NCBI GenBank assembly: GCA_964036275.1
Contig: CAXIWQ010000508.1
Location: 186,001-250,000, forward strand
Origin: Litoditis marina
Taxonomy: Eukaryota > Nematoda > Chromadorea > Rhabditida > Rhabditidae
Length of the DNA: 64,000 bases
Reading direction: 5' to 3'
The notes beneath the pieces were generated by a model, which saw nothing but the letters and a program-made list of their open reading frames with translations, did no database searches and was not told the origin of the DNA. Below, one piece after another: positions 28,285 through 38,577 of this stretch (its first letter is position 1; each line of letters opens with the position of its first letter). The position numbers and the translations under genes are program-made.

Positions 28285-29840
28285 TATCGCGGTTATCGAC
28301 TTGTTGGCTTGCAGCTACAGAGAAAAGTTCATACGGCTATCAAGTCTGTTGCTCCCAGCTACAAAAACCTGATACGACAATCTATTCTGTGGCGCACAGC
28401 CACAAAGACGAATTAACGCGGTTATTGACTCTTTGCCTTGCAGCTACAGAGAACAGTTCATACGGCTATCAAGTCTGTTGCTCCCAGCTACAAAAACCTA
28501 ATACGACAATCTATTCTGTGGCGCACAGCCACAAAAGACAAATTAACGCGGTTATTACCTCTTTGCCTTGCAGCTACAGAAAAAAGTTCATACGGCTATC
28601 AAATCTGTTGCTCCCAGCTACAAAAACCTAATACGACAATCTATTCTGTGGCGCACAGCCACAAAATACGAATTAACGCGGTTATCGACTCTTTGCCTTG
28701 CAGCTACAGAAAAAAATTCATACGGCTATCAAGTCTGTTGCTCATGGCTACAAAAACCTAATACGACTTTATATTCTGTGGCGCACAGCCACAAAAGACA
28801 AATTAACGCGGTTATTACCTCTTTGCCTTGCAGTTACAGAGAACATTTCATACGGCTATCAAATCTGTTGCTCCCAGCTACAAAAACCTAATACGACAAT
28901 CTATTCTGTGGCGCACAGCCACAAAATACGAATTTACGCGGTTATCGACTCTTTGGCTTGCAGCTACAGAAAAAAGTTTATATGGCTATCAAGTATGTTG
29001 CTCCCAGCTAGAAAAACCCAATACAACTATCTATTATGTGGCACACAGCCACAAAATACGATATAACGCGGTTATCGACTTTTTGCCTTGCAGCTACAGA
29101 GAAAAGTTCATACGGCTATCAAGTCTGTTGCTCCCAGCTACAAAAACCTGATACGACAATCTATTCTGTGGCGCACAGCCACAACAGACAAATTAACGCG
29201 GTTATTACCTCTTTGCCTTGCAGCTACAGAAAAAAATTCATACGGCTATCAAGTCTGTTGCTCCCAGCTACGAAAACCTAATACGATTTTATATTCTGTG
29301 GCGCACACCCACAAAAGACAAATTAACGCGGTTATTGACTCTTTGCCGTGCAGCTACAGGAAAAAGGTTATACGGCTATTAAGTATGTTGCTCCCAGCTA
29401 AAAAAACCTAATACGACTATCTATTCTGTGGCGCACAGCCACAAAATACGAATTAACGCGGTTATCGACTCTTTGCCTTGCAGCTACAGAGAACAGTTCA
29501 TATGGCTATCAAGTCTGTTGCTCCCAGCTACAAAAACCTAATACGACTATATATTCTGTGGCGCACAGCCACAAAAGACGAATTAACGCGGTTATTGACT
29601 CTTCGCCTCGCAGTTACAGATAACATTTTATACGGCTATCAAATCTGTTGCTCCCAGCTACAAAAACCTAATACGACAATCTATTCTGTGGCGCACAGCC
29701 ACAAAGACGAATTAACGCGGTTATTGACATTTTGACTTGCAGCTACAAAAAAAATCATACGGCTATCAAGTCTGTTGCTTCCAACTACAGAAACATAATA
29801 CGACAATCTATTCTGTGGCGCACAGCCACAAAACACGAAA

Positions 29841-32180
29841 TATCGCGGTTATCGACTTGTTGGCTTGCAGCTACAGAGAAAAGTTCATACGGCTATCAAG
29901 TCTGTTGCTCCCAGCTACAAAAACCTGATACGACAATCTATTCTGTGGCGCACAGCCACAAAAGACAAATTAACGCGGTTATTACCTCTTTGCCTTGCAG
30001 CTACAGAAAAAAGTTCATACGGCTATCAAATCTGTTGCTCCCAGCTACAAAAACCTAATACGACAATCTATTCTGTGGCGCACAGCCACAAAATACGAAT
30101 TAACGCGGTTATCGACTCTTTGCCTTGCAGCTACAGAGAACAGTTCACACGGCTATCAAATCTGTTGCTCCCAGCTACAAAAACCTAATACGACAATCTA
30201 TTCTGTGGCGCACAGCCACAAAATACGAATTATCGCGGTTATCGACTTGTTGGCTTGCAGCTACAGAGAAAAGTTCATACGGCTATCAAGTCTGTTGCTC
30301 CCAGCTACAAAACCTGATACGACCATCTATTCTGTGGCGCACAGCCACAAAAGACAAATTAACGCGGTTATTACCTCTTTGCCTTGCAGCTACAGAAAAA
30401 AATTCATACGGCTATCAAGTCTGTTGCTCCCAGCTACGAAAACCTAATACGACTTTATATTCTGTGGCGCACAGCCACAAAAGACAAATTAACGCGGTTA
30501 TTGACTCTTTGCCGTGCAGCTACAGGAAAAAGGTTATACGGCTATCAAGTATGTTGCTCCCAGCTAAAAAAAACCTAATACGACTATCTATTCTGTGGCG
30601 CACAGCCACAAAATACGAATTAACGCGGTTATTGACTCTTTGCCTTGCAGCTACAGAGAACAGTTCATACGGCTATCAAGTCTGTTGCTCCCAGCTACAA
30701 AAACCTAATACGACTATATATTCTGTGGCGCACAGCCACAAAAGACGAATTAACGCGGTTATTGACTCTTTGCCTCGCAGTTACAGATAACATTTCATAC
30801 GGCTATCAAATCTGTTGCTCCCAGCTACAAAAACCTGATACGACTATATATTCTGTGGCGCACAGCCACAAAAGACGAATTAACGCGGTTATTGACTCTT
30901 CGCCTCGCAGTTACAGATAACATTTTATACGGCTATCAAATCTGTTGCTCCCAGCTACAAAAACCTAATACGACAATCTATTCTGTGGCGCACAGCCACA
31001 AAATACAAATTATCGCGGTTATCGACTTGTTGGCTTGCAGCTACAGAGAAAAGTTCATACGGCTATCAAGTCTGTTGCTCCCAGCTACAAAAACCTGATA
31101 CGACAATCTATTCTGTGGCGCACAGCCACAAAAGACAAATTAACGCGGTTATTACCTCTTTGCCTTGCAGCTACAGAAAAAAGTTCATACGGCTATCAAA
31201 TCTGTTGCTCCCGGCTACAAAAACCTAATACGACAATCTATTCTGTGGCGCACAGCCACAAAATACGAATTAACGCGGTTATCGACTCTTTGCCTTGCAG
31301 CTACAGAGAACAGTTCACACGGCTATCAAATCTGTTGCTCCCAGCTACAAAAACCTAATACGACAATCTATTCTGTGGCGCACAGCCACAAAATACGAAT
31401 TATCGCGGTTATCGACTTGTTGGCTTGCAGCTACAGAGAAAAGTTCATACGGCTATCAAGTCTGTTGCTCCCAGCTACAAAACCTGATACGACCATCTAT
31501 TCTGTGGCGCACAGCCACAAAAGACAAATTAACGCGGTCATTACCTCTTTGCCTTGCAGCTACAGAAAAAAATTCATACGGCTATCAAGTCTGTTGCTCC
31601 CAGCTACGAAAACCTAATACGACTTTATATTCTGTGGCGCACAGCCACAAAAGACAAATTAACGCGGTTATTGACTCTTTGCCGTGCAGCTACAGGAAAA
31701 AGGTTATACGGCTATCAAGTATGTTGCTCCCAGCTAAAAAAAACCTAATACGACTATCTATTCTGTGGCGCACAGCCACAAAATACGAATTAACGCGGTT
31801 ATTGACTCTTTGCCTTGCAGCTACAGAGAACAGTTCATACGGCTATCAAGTCTGTTGCTCCCAGCTACAAAAACCTAATACGACTATATATTCTGTGGCG
31901 CACAGCCACAAAAGACGAATTAACGCGGTTATTGACTCTTTGCCTCGCAGTTACAGATAACATTTCATACGGCTATCAAATCTGTTGCTCCCAGCTACAA
32001 AAACCTGATACGACTATATATTCTGTGGCGCACAGCCACAAAAGACGAATTAACGCGGTTATTGACTCTTCGCCTCGCAGTTACAGATAACATTTTATAC
32101 GGCTATCAAATCTGTTGCTCCCAGCTACAAAAACCTAATACGACAATCTATTCTGTGGCGCACAGCCACAAAATACAAAT
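29841..32180 (+). repeat. 9-monomer tandem pair (period 1170 bp), second pair
   Basis: Downstream duplicate of the 25945-28284 pair at offset 3896. Its second copy also carries the T-to-C change (31539) while its first does not. The pair was therefore copied as a unit, after the change arose. Confidence 0.92.
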
Positions 32181-32437
32181 TATCGCGGTTATCGACTTGT
32201 TGGCTTGCAGCTACAGAGAAAAGTTCATACGGCTATCAAGTCTGTTGCTCCCAGCTACAAAAACCTGATACGACAATCTATTCTGTGGCGCACAGCCACA
32301 AAGACGAATTAACGCGGTTATTGACATTTTGACTTGCAGCTACAAAAAAAATCATACGGCTATCAAGTCTGTTGCTTCCAACTACAGAAACATAATACGA
32401 CAATCTATTCTGTGGCGCACAGCCACAAAACACGAAA

Positions 32438-33436
32438 TATCGCGGTTATCGACTTGTTGGCTTGCAGCTACAGAGAAAAGTTTATACGGCTATCAAGTCT
32501 GTTGCTCCCAGCTACAAAAACCTGATACGACAATCTATTCTGTGGCGCACAGCCACAAAAGACAAATTAACGCGGTTATTACCTCTTTGCCTTGCAGCTA
32601 CAGAAAAAAGTTCATACGGCTATCAAATCTGTTGCTCCCAGCTACAAAAACCTAATACGACAATCTATTCTGTGTGGCACAGCCACAAAATACGAATTAA
32701 CGCGGTTATCGACTCTTTGCCTTGCAGCTACAGAGAACAGTTCACACGGCTATCAAATCTGTTGCTCCCAGCTACAAAAACCTAATACGACAATCTATTC
32801 TGTGGCGCACAGCCACAAAATACGAATTATCGCGGTTATCGACTTGTTGGCTTGCAGCTACAGAGAAAAGTTCATACGGCTATCAAGTCTGTTGCTCCCA
32901 GCTACAAAACCTGATACGACCATCTATTCTGTGGCGCACAGCCACAAAAGACAAATTAACGCGGTTATTACCTCTTTGCCTTGCAGCTACAGAAAAAAAT
33001 TCATACGGCTATCAAGTCTGTTGCTCCCAGCTACGAAAACCTAATACGACTTTATATTCTGTGGCGCACAGCCACAAAAGACAAATTAACGCGGTTATTG
33101 ACTCTTTGCCGTGCAGCTACAGGAAAAAGGTTATACGGCTATCAAGTATGTTGCTCCCAGCTAAAAAAAACCTAATACGACTATCTATTCTGTGGCGCAC
33201 AGCCACAAAATACGAATTAACGCGGTTATTGACTCTTTGCTTTGCAGCTACAGAGAACAGTTCATACGGCTATCAAGTCTGTTGCTCCCAGCTACAAAAA
33301 CCTAATACGACTATATATTCTGTGGCGCACAGCCACAAAAGACGAATTAACGCGGTTATTGACTCTTTGCCTCGCAGTTACAGATAACATTTCATACGGC
33401 TATCAAATCTGTTGCTCCCAGCTACAAAAACCTGAT
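32438..33436 (+). repeat. Fifth, partial copy of the 1170-bp repeat
   Basis: Units from 32462 to 33387 follow the 9-monomer order, including the ACGACCATC diagnostic unit at about 32917. It has GCGGTTATTACC like the first copy of each pair. It differs by TGTGTGGCAC at about 32671 and TTGCTTTGCAG at about 33237. The order breaks near 33436, where a CACGAAATATCGCGG unit follows. Confidence 0.85.
32661..32700 (+). repeat. Monomer with altered dyad (TGTGTGGCAC)
   Basis: The left arm and loop of the dyad read TGTGTGGCACAGCCACA instead of TGTGGCGCACAGCCACA, two adjacent substitutions by position. The altered unit can still pair TGTGGC with GCCACA, using a 3-base loop in a shifted register, so the dyad may persist in modified form. 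Confidence 0.75.
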
Positions 33437-35086
33437 ACGACAATCTATTCTGTGGCGCACAGCCACAAAACACGAAATATCGCGGTTATCGACTTGTTGG
33501 CTTGCAGCTACAGAGAAAAGTTCATACGGCTATCAAATCTGTTGGTCCCAGCTACAAAAACCTAATACGACAATCTATTCTGTGGCGCACAGCCACAAAA
33601 TACAAATTATCGCGGTTATCGACTTGTTGGCTTGCAGCTACCGAGAAAAGTTCATACGGCTATCAAGTCTGTTGCTCCCAGCTACAAAAACCTAATACGA
33701 CTATATATTCTGTGGCGCACAGCCACAAAAGACGAATTAACGCGGTTATTGACTCTTTGCCTCGCAGTTACAGAGAACATTTCATACGGCTATCAAATCT
33801 ATTGCTCCCAGCTACAAAAACCTAATACGACAATCTATTCTGTGGCGCACAGCCACAAAGACGAATTAACGCGGTTATTGACATTTTGACTTGCAGCTAC
33901 AAAAAAAAATCATACGGCTATCAAGTCTGTTGCTTCCAACTACAAAAACATAATACGACTTTATATTATGTGGCGCACAGCCACAAAATACAAATTAACG
34001 CGGTTATTGACTCTTTGCCTTGCAGTTACAGAGAACATTTCATACGGCTATCAAATCTGTTGCTCCCAGCTACAAAAACCTAATACGACTTTATATTCTG
34101 TGGCGCACAGCCACAAAAGACAAATTAACGCGGTTATTACCTCTTTGCCTTGCAGCTACAGAAAAAAAGTTTATACGGCTATCAAGTCTGTTGCTCCCAG
34201 CTACAAAAACCTAATACGACTTTATATTCTGTGGCGCACAGCCACAAAAAACAAATTAACGCGGTTATTGACTCTTTGCCGTGCAGCTACAGAAAAAAGT
34301 TTATATGGCTATCAAGTATGTTGTTCCCAGCTAGACAAACCCAATACAACTATCTATTCTGTGGCACACAGCCACAAAATACGATATAACGCGGTTATCA
34401 ACTCTTTGCCTTGCAGCTACAGAAAAAAGTTTATACGGCTATCAAGTCTGTTGCTCATGGCTACAAAAACCTAATACGACTTTATATCCTGTGGCGCACA
34501 GCCACAAAAGACAAATTAACGCGGTTATTACCTCTTTGCCTTGCAGCTACAGAAAAAAGTTCATACGGCTATCAAGTCTGTTGCTCCCAGCTACAAAAAC
34601 CTGATACGACAATCTATTCTGTGGCGCACAGCCACAAAGACGAATTAACGCGGTTATTGACATTTTGACTTGCAGCTACAAAAAAAATCATACGGCTATC
34701 AAGTATGTTGCTTCCAACTACAAAAACATAATACGACTTTATATTCTGTGGCGCACAGCCACAAAATACAAATTAACGCGGTTATTGACTCTTCGCCTTG
34801 CAGTTACAGAGAACATTTCATACGGCTATCAAATCTGTTGCTCCCAGCTACAAAAACCTAATACGACTTTATATGCTGTGGCGCACAGCCACAAAGGACA
34901 AATTAACGCGGTTATTACCTCTTTGCCTTGCAGCTACAGAAAAAAAGTTTATACGGCTATCAAGTCTGTTGCTCCCAGCTACAAAAACCTAATACGACTT
35001 TATATTCTGTGGCGCACAGCCACAAAAGACAAATTAACGCGGTTATTGACTCTTTGCCGTGCAGCTACAGAAAAAAGTTTATATGG
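33437..35086 (+). repeat. 6-monomer cassette domain before the insertion
   Basis: The cassette starts near 33886 and again near 34665 (779 bp apart). The stretch 33590-34870 recurs at 37502-38783 at offset ~3912, which includes the 278 bp added by the insertion. TATATCCTGTGG, a variant common further right, first appears at about 34484. Confidence 0.75.
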
Positions 35087-35092
35087 CTATCA
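35087..35092 (+). repeat. Left target-site duplication CTATCA
   Basis: The satellite motif GGCTATCA ends here and non-satellite sequence starts at 35093. CTATCA occurs again at 35365-35370, where the satellite resumes in phase with AGTATGTTGC. An uninterrupted equivalent with a single CTATCA is at 42373-42378. Confidence 0.75.
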
Positions 35093-35364
35093 TCTCATCC
35101 CAGCCAAACATGCCAATCCGGATGATCTCTTTACAAAACATATCTTCATTACAACGTCTCTTTCAAGATAACTATTGTCCCACAAATCATTTGGTTCAAT
35201 CGCCGTCGTCCAGCACTGTTAAATTGCATGTAATATTATGTGCGCGTAACAGGGTAACCATACCCTTTTCCTTTTCACTTCTCCTCTCCATTTACTCATT
35301 TGGAGTGCCACATACTATGTGGAAGTCACGTGTTAAATCACGAATAAATCTATTCTATTCTATT
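35093..35364 (+). mobile_element. Short retroelement-like insertion in the satellite
   Basis: About 272 bp with no similarity to the satellite, flanked by CTATCA repeats. The 3' end has AATAAA (35343-35348) followed at once by a short TATTC tandem tail, the arrangement expected at the 3' end of a non-LTR retrotransposon or a SINE borrowing such an end. No reverse-transcriptase motif or long frame is visible, so it is a 5'-truncated LINE 3' region or a SINE. GGTTCAATCGC (35193-35203) resembles a Pol III B box at 10 of 11 positions, but I find no convincing A box. Internal TTTT runs near 35264-35275 would stop Pol III, which favours a LINE fragment. The plus-strand orientation is set by the tail. 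The clade is not identified. Confidence 0.75.
35343..35348 (+). other. Polyadenylation signal AATAAA of the insertion
   Basis: A canonical hexamer two bases before the first TATTC tail unit. In non-LTR elements a polyadenylation hexamer commonly sits just upstream of the 3' tail. Function here is inferred from position. Confidence 0.55.
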
Positions 35365-35365
35365 C
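35351..35365 (+). repeat. (TATTC)3 tail
   Basis: Three perfect TATTC units followed by TATCA, so the tail runs into the right copy of CTATCA. Because the tail and target share CTAT, the exact element end is ambiguous by a few bases. Confidence 0.85.
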
Positions 35366-35370
35366 TATCA
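35365..35370 (+). repeat. Right target-site duplication CTATCA
   Basis: The satellite resumes exactly where it left off at 35092. The distance between cassette landmarks 34665 and 36503 is 1838 bp, equal to 12 x 130 + 278, so no satellite sequence was lost on insertion. The overlap with the TATTC tail makes the length of the duplication uncertain. Confidence 0.7.
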
Positions 35371-38300
35371 AGTATGTTGCTCCCAGCTAGAAAAACCCAA
35401 TACAACTATCTATTCTGTGGCACACAGCCACAAAATACGATATAACGCGGTTATCGACTCTTTGCCTTGCAGCTACAGAAAAAAGTTTATACGGCTATCA
35501 AGTCTGTTGCTCATGGCTACAAAAACCTAATACGACTTTATATCCTGTGGCGCACAGCCACAAAAGACAAATTAACGCGGTTATTACTTCTTTGCCTTGC
35601 AGCTACAGAAAAAAGTTCATACGGCTATCAAGTCTGTTGCTCCCAGCTACAAAAACCTGATACGACAATCTATTCTGTGGCGCACAGCCACAAAAGACAA
35701 ATTAACGCGGTTATTGACTCTTTGCCGTGCAGCTACAGAAAAAAGTTTATATGGCTATCAAGTATGTTGCTCCCAGCTAGAAAAACCCAATACAACTATC
35801 TATTCTGTGGCACACAGCCACAAAATACGATATAACGCGGTTATCGACTCTTTGCCTTGCAGCTACAGAAAAAAGTTCATACGGCTATCAAGTCTGTTGC
35901 TCCCAGCTACAAAAACCTAATACGACTTTATATTCTGTGGCGCACAGCCACAAAAGACAAATTAACGCGGTTATTACCTCTTTGCCTTGCAGCTACAGAA
36001 AAAAAGTTTATACGGCTATCAAGTCTGTTGCTCCCAGCTACAAAAACCTAATACGACTTTATATTCTGTGGCGCACAGCCACAAAAGAAAAATTAACGCG
36101 GTTATTGACTCTTTGCCGTGCAGCTACAGGAAAAAGTTTATATGGCTATCAAGTATGTTGTTCCCAGCTAGAAAAACCCAATACAACTATCTATTCTGTG
36201 GCACACAGCCACAAAATACGATATAACGCGGTTATCGACTCTTTGCCTTGCAGCTACAGAAAAAAAGTTTATACGGCTATCAAGTCTGTTGCTCATGGCT
36301 ACAAAAACCTAATACGACTTTATATCCTGTGGCGCACAGCCACAAAAGACAAATTAACGCGGTTATTACCTCTTTGCCTTGCAGCTACAGAAAAAAGTTC
36401 ATACGGCTATCAAGTCTGTTGCTCCCAGCTACAAAAACCTGATACGACAATCAATTCTGTGGCGCACAGCCACAAAGACGAATTAACGCGGTTATTGACA
36501 TTTTGACTTGCAGCTACAAAAAAAAATCATACGGCTATCAAGTCTGTTGCTTCCAACTACAAAAACATAATACGACTTTATATTCTGTGGCGCACAGCCA
36601 CAAAATACAAATTAACGCGGTTATTGACTCTTTGCCTTGCAGTTACAGAGAACATTTCATACGGCTATCAAGTCTGTTGCTCCCAGCTACGAAAACCTAA
36701 TACGACTTTATATTCTGTGGCGCACAGCCACAAAAGACAAATTAACGCGGTTATTGACTCTTTGCCGTGCAGCTACAGGAAAAAGGTTATACGGCTATCA
36801 AGTATGTTGCTCCCAGCTAAAAAAACCTAATACGACTATCTATTCTGTGGCGCACAGCCACAAAATACGAATTAACGCGGTTATCGACTCTTTGCCTTGC
36901 AGCTACAGAGAACAGTTCATACGGCTATCAAGTCTGTTGCTCCCAGCTACAAAAACCTAATACGACTATATATTCTGTGGCGCACAGCCACAAAAGACGA
37001 ATTAACGCGGTTATTGACTCTTTGCCTCGCAGTTACAGATAACATTTCATACGGCTATCGAATCTGTTGCTCCCAGCTACAAAAACCTGATACGACAATC
37101 TATTCTGTGGCGCACAGCCACAAAGACGAATTAACGCGGTTATTGACATTTTGACTTGCAGCTACAAAAAAAATCATACGGCTATCAAGTCTGTTGCTTC
37201 CAACTACAGAAACATAATACGACAATCTATTCTGTGGCGCACAGCCACAAAACACGAAATATCGCGGTTATCGACTTGTTGGCTTGCAGCTACAGAGAAA
37301 AGTTCATACGGCTATCAAGTCTGTTGCTCCCAGCTACAAAAACCTGATACGACAATCTATTCTGTGGCGCACAGCCACAAAAGACAAATTAACGCGGTTA
37401 TTACCTCTTTGCCTTGCAGCTACAGAAAAAAGTTCATACGGCTATCAAATCTGTTGCTCCCAGCTACAAAAACCTAATACGACAATCTATTCTGTGGCGC
37501 ACAGCCACAAAATACAAATTATCGCGGTTATCGACTTGTTGGCTTGCAGCTACCGAGAAAAGTTCATACGGCTATCAAGTCTGTTGCTCCCAGCTACAAA
37601 AACCTAATACGACTATATATTCTGTGGCGCACAGCCACAAAAGACGAATTAACGCGGTTATTGACTCTTTACCTCGCAGTTACAGAGAACATTTCATACG
37701 GCTATCAAATCTGTTGCTCCCAGCTACAAAAACCTAATACGACAATCTATTCTGTGGCGCACAGCCACAAAGACGAATTAACGCGGTTATTGACATTTTG
37801 ACTTGCAGCCACAAAAAAAAAATCATACGGCTATCAAGTCTGTTGCTTCCAACTACAAAAACATAATACGACTTTATATTCTGTGGCGCACAGCCACAAA
37901 ATACAAATTAACGCGGTTATTGACTCTTTGCCTTGCAGTTACAGAGAACATTTCATACGGCTATCAAATCTGTTGCTCCCAGCTACAAAAACCTAATACG
38001 ACTTTATATTCTGTGGCGCACAGCCACAAAAGACAAATTAACGCGGTTATTACCTCTTTGCCTTGCAGCTACAGAAAAAAAGTTTATACGGCTATCAAGT
38101 CTGTTGCTCCCAGCTACAAAAACCTAATACGACTTTATATTCTGTGGCGCACAGCCACAAAAGACAAATTAACGCGGTTATTGACTCTTTGCCGTGCAGC
38201 TACAGAAAAAAGTTTATATGGCTATCAAGTATGTTGTTCCCAGCTAGAAAAACCCAATACAACTATCTATTCTGTGGCACACAGCCACAAAATACTATAT

Positions 38301-38577
38301 AACGCGGTTATCGACTCTTTGCCTTGCAGCTACAGAAAAAAGTTTATACGGCTATCAAGTCTGTTGCTCATGGCTACAAAAACCTAATACGACTTTATAT
38401 CCTGTGGCGCACAGCCACAAAAGACAAATTAACGCGGTTATTACCTCTTTGCCTTGCAGCTACAGAAAAAAGTTCATACGGCTATCAAGTCTGTTGCTCC
38501 CAGCTACAAAAACCTGATACGACAATCTATTCTGTGGCGCACAGCCACAAAGACGAATTAACGCGGTTATTGACATT
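35371..38577 (+). repeat. Satellite after the insertion, irregular cassette order
   Basis: Cassettes start near 36503 and 37798. The units at 35597-36230 resemble 41043-41670, those at 37151-37470 resemble 29732-30058, and 37502-38783 repeats 33590-34870. No simple tandem period spans the stretch. A CAGCCACAAAAAA change in the poly-A unit near 37808 is shared with 39366 and 40790. Confidence 0.7.

Larger units (their letters stand above)
24602..32323 (+). repeat. 30-monomer tandem duplication (period 3896 bp)
   Basis: Every landmark unit from 24672 to 28166 has a partner exactly 3896 bp downstream (for example 25192/29088, 25969/29865, 26488/30384, 27658/31554, 28166/32062). Shared rare changes include the C at 27643 and 31539. 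One private change is CCCGGCTAC at about 31211-31219. Each copy contains two tandem copies of the 1170-bp repeat. Confidence 0.92.
1..35092 (+). repeat. 130-bp satellite array, left arm
   Basis: About 270 uninterrupted head-to-tail monomers of ~130 bp in one orientation. The most constant blocks in each monomer are TGTGGCGCACAGCCACA, CGCGGTTAT, ACGGCTATCAA, TGTTGCTCCCAGCTAC and a CCTAATACGA or CCTGATACGA junction. Variation concentrates in three places: the AT-rich stretch after CCTAATACGAC, the GACAAATT/TACGAATT segment, and the GACTCTTTGCC / TACCTCTTTGCC / GACTTGTTGGC segment. Neighbouring monomers differ more from each other than from partners several units away, which defines higher-order repeats. 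No gene, promoter or unique sequence over 20 bp was seen. The family is not recognised. A heterochromatic or centromere-proximal location is inferred only from the array's nature. Confidence 0.98.

Noticed and set aside
35087..35370. DNA transposon (MITE) explanation for the insertion
   Set aside because: The ends (TCTCATCC... and ...TATTC) are not inverted repeats of each other, and AATAAA plus a pentamer tail fits a retroelement end better.
34665..35445. Open frames running from satellite into the insertion (for example to 35171, and 35059-35445)
   Set aside because: They are accidental read-through of the junction. The insertion part shows no reverse-transcriptase, endonuclease or other motif, and the frames begin at TTG in the satellite.
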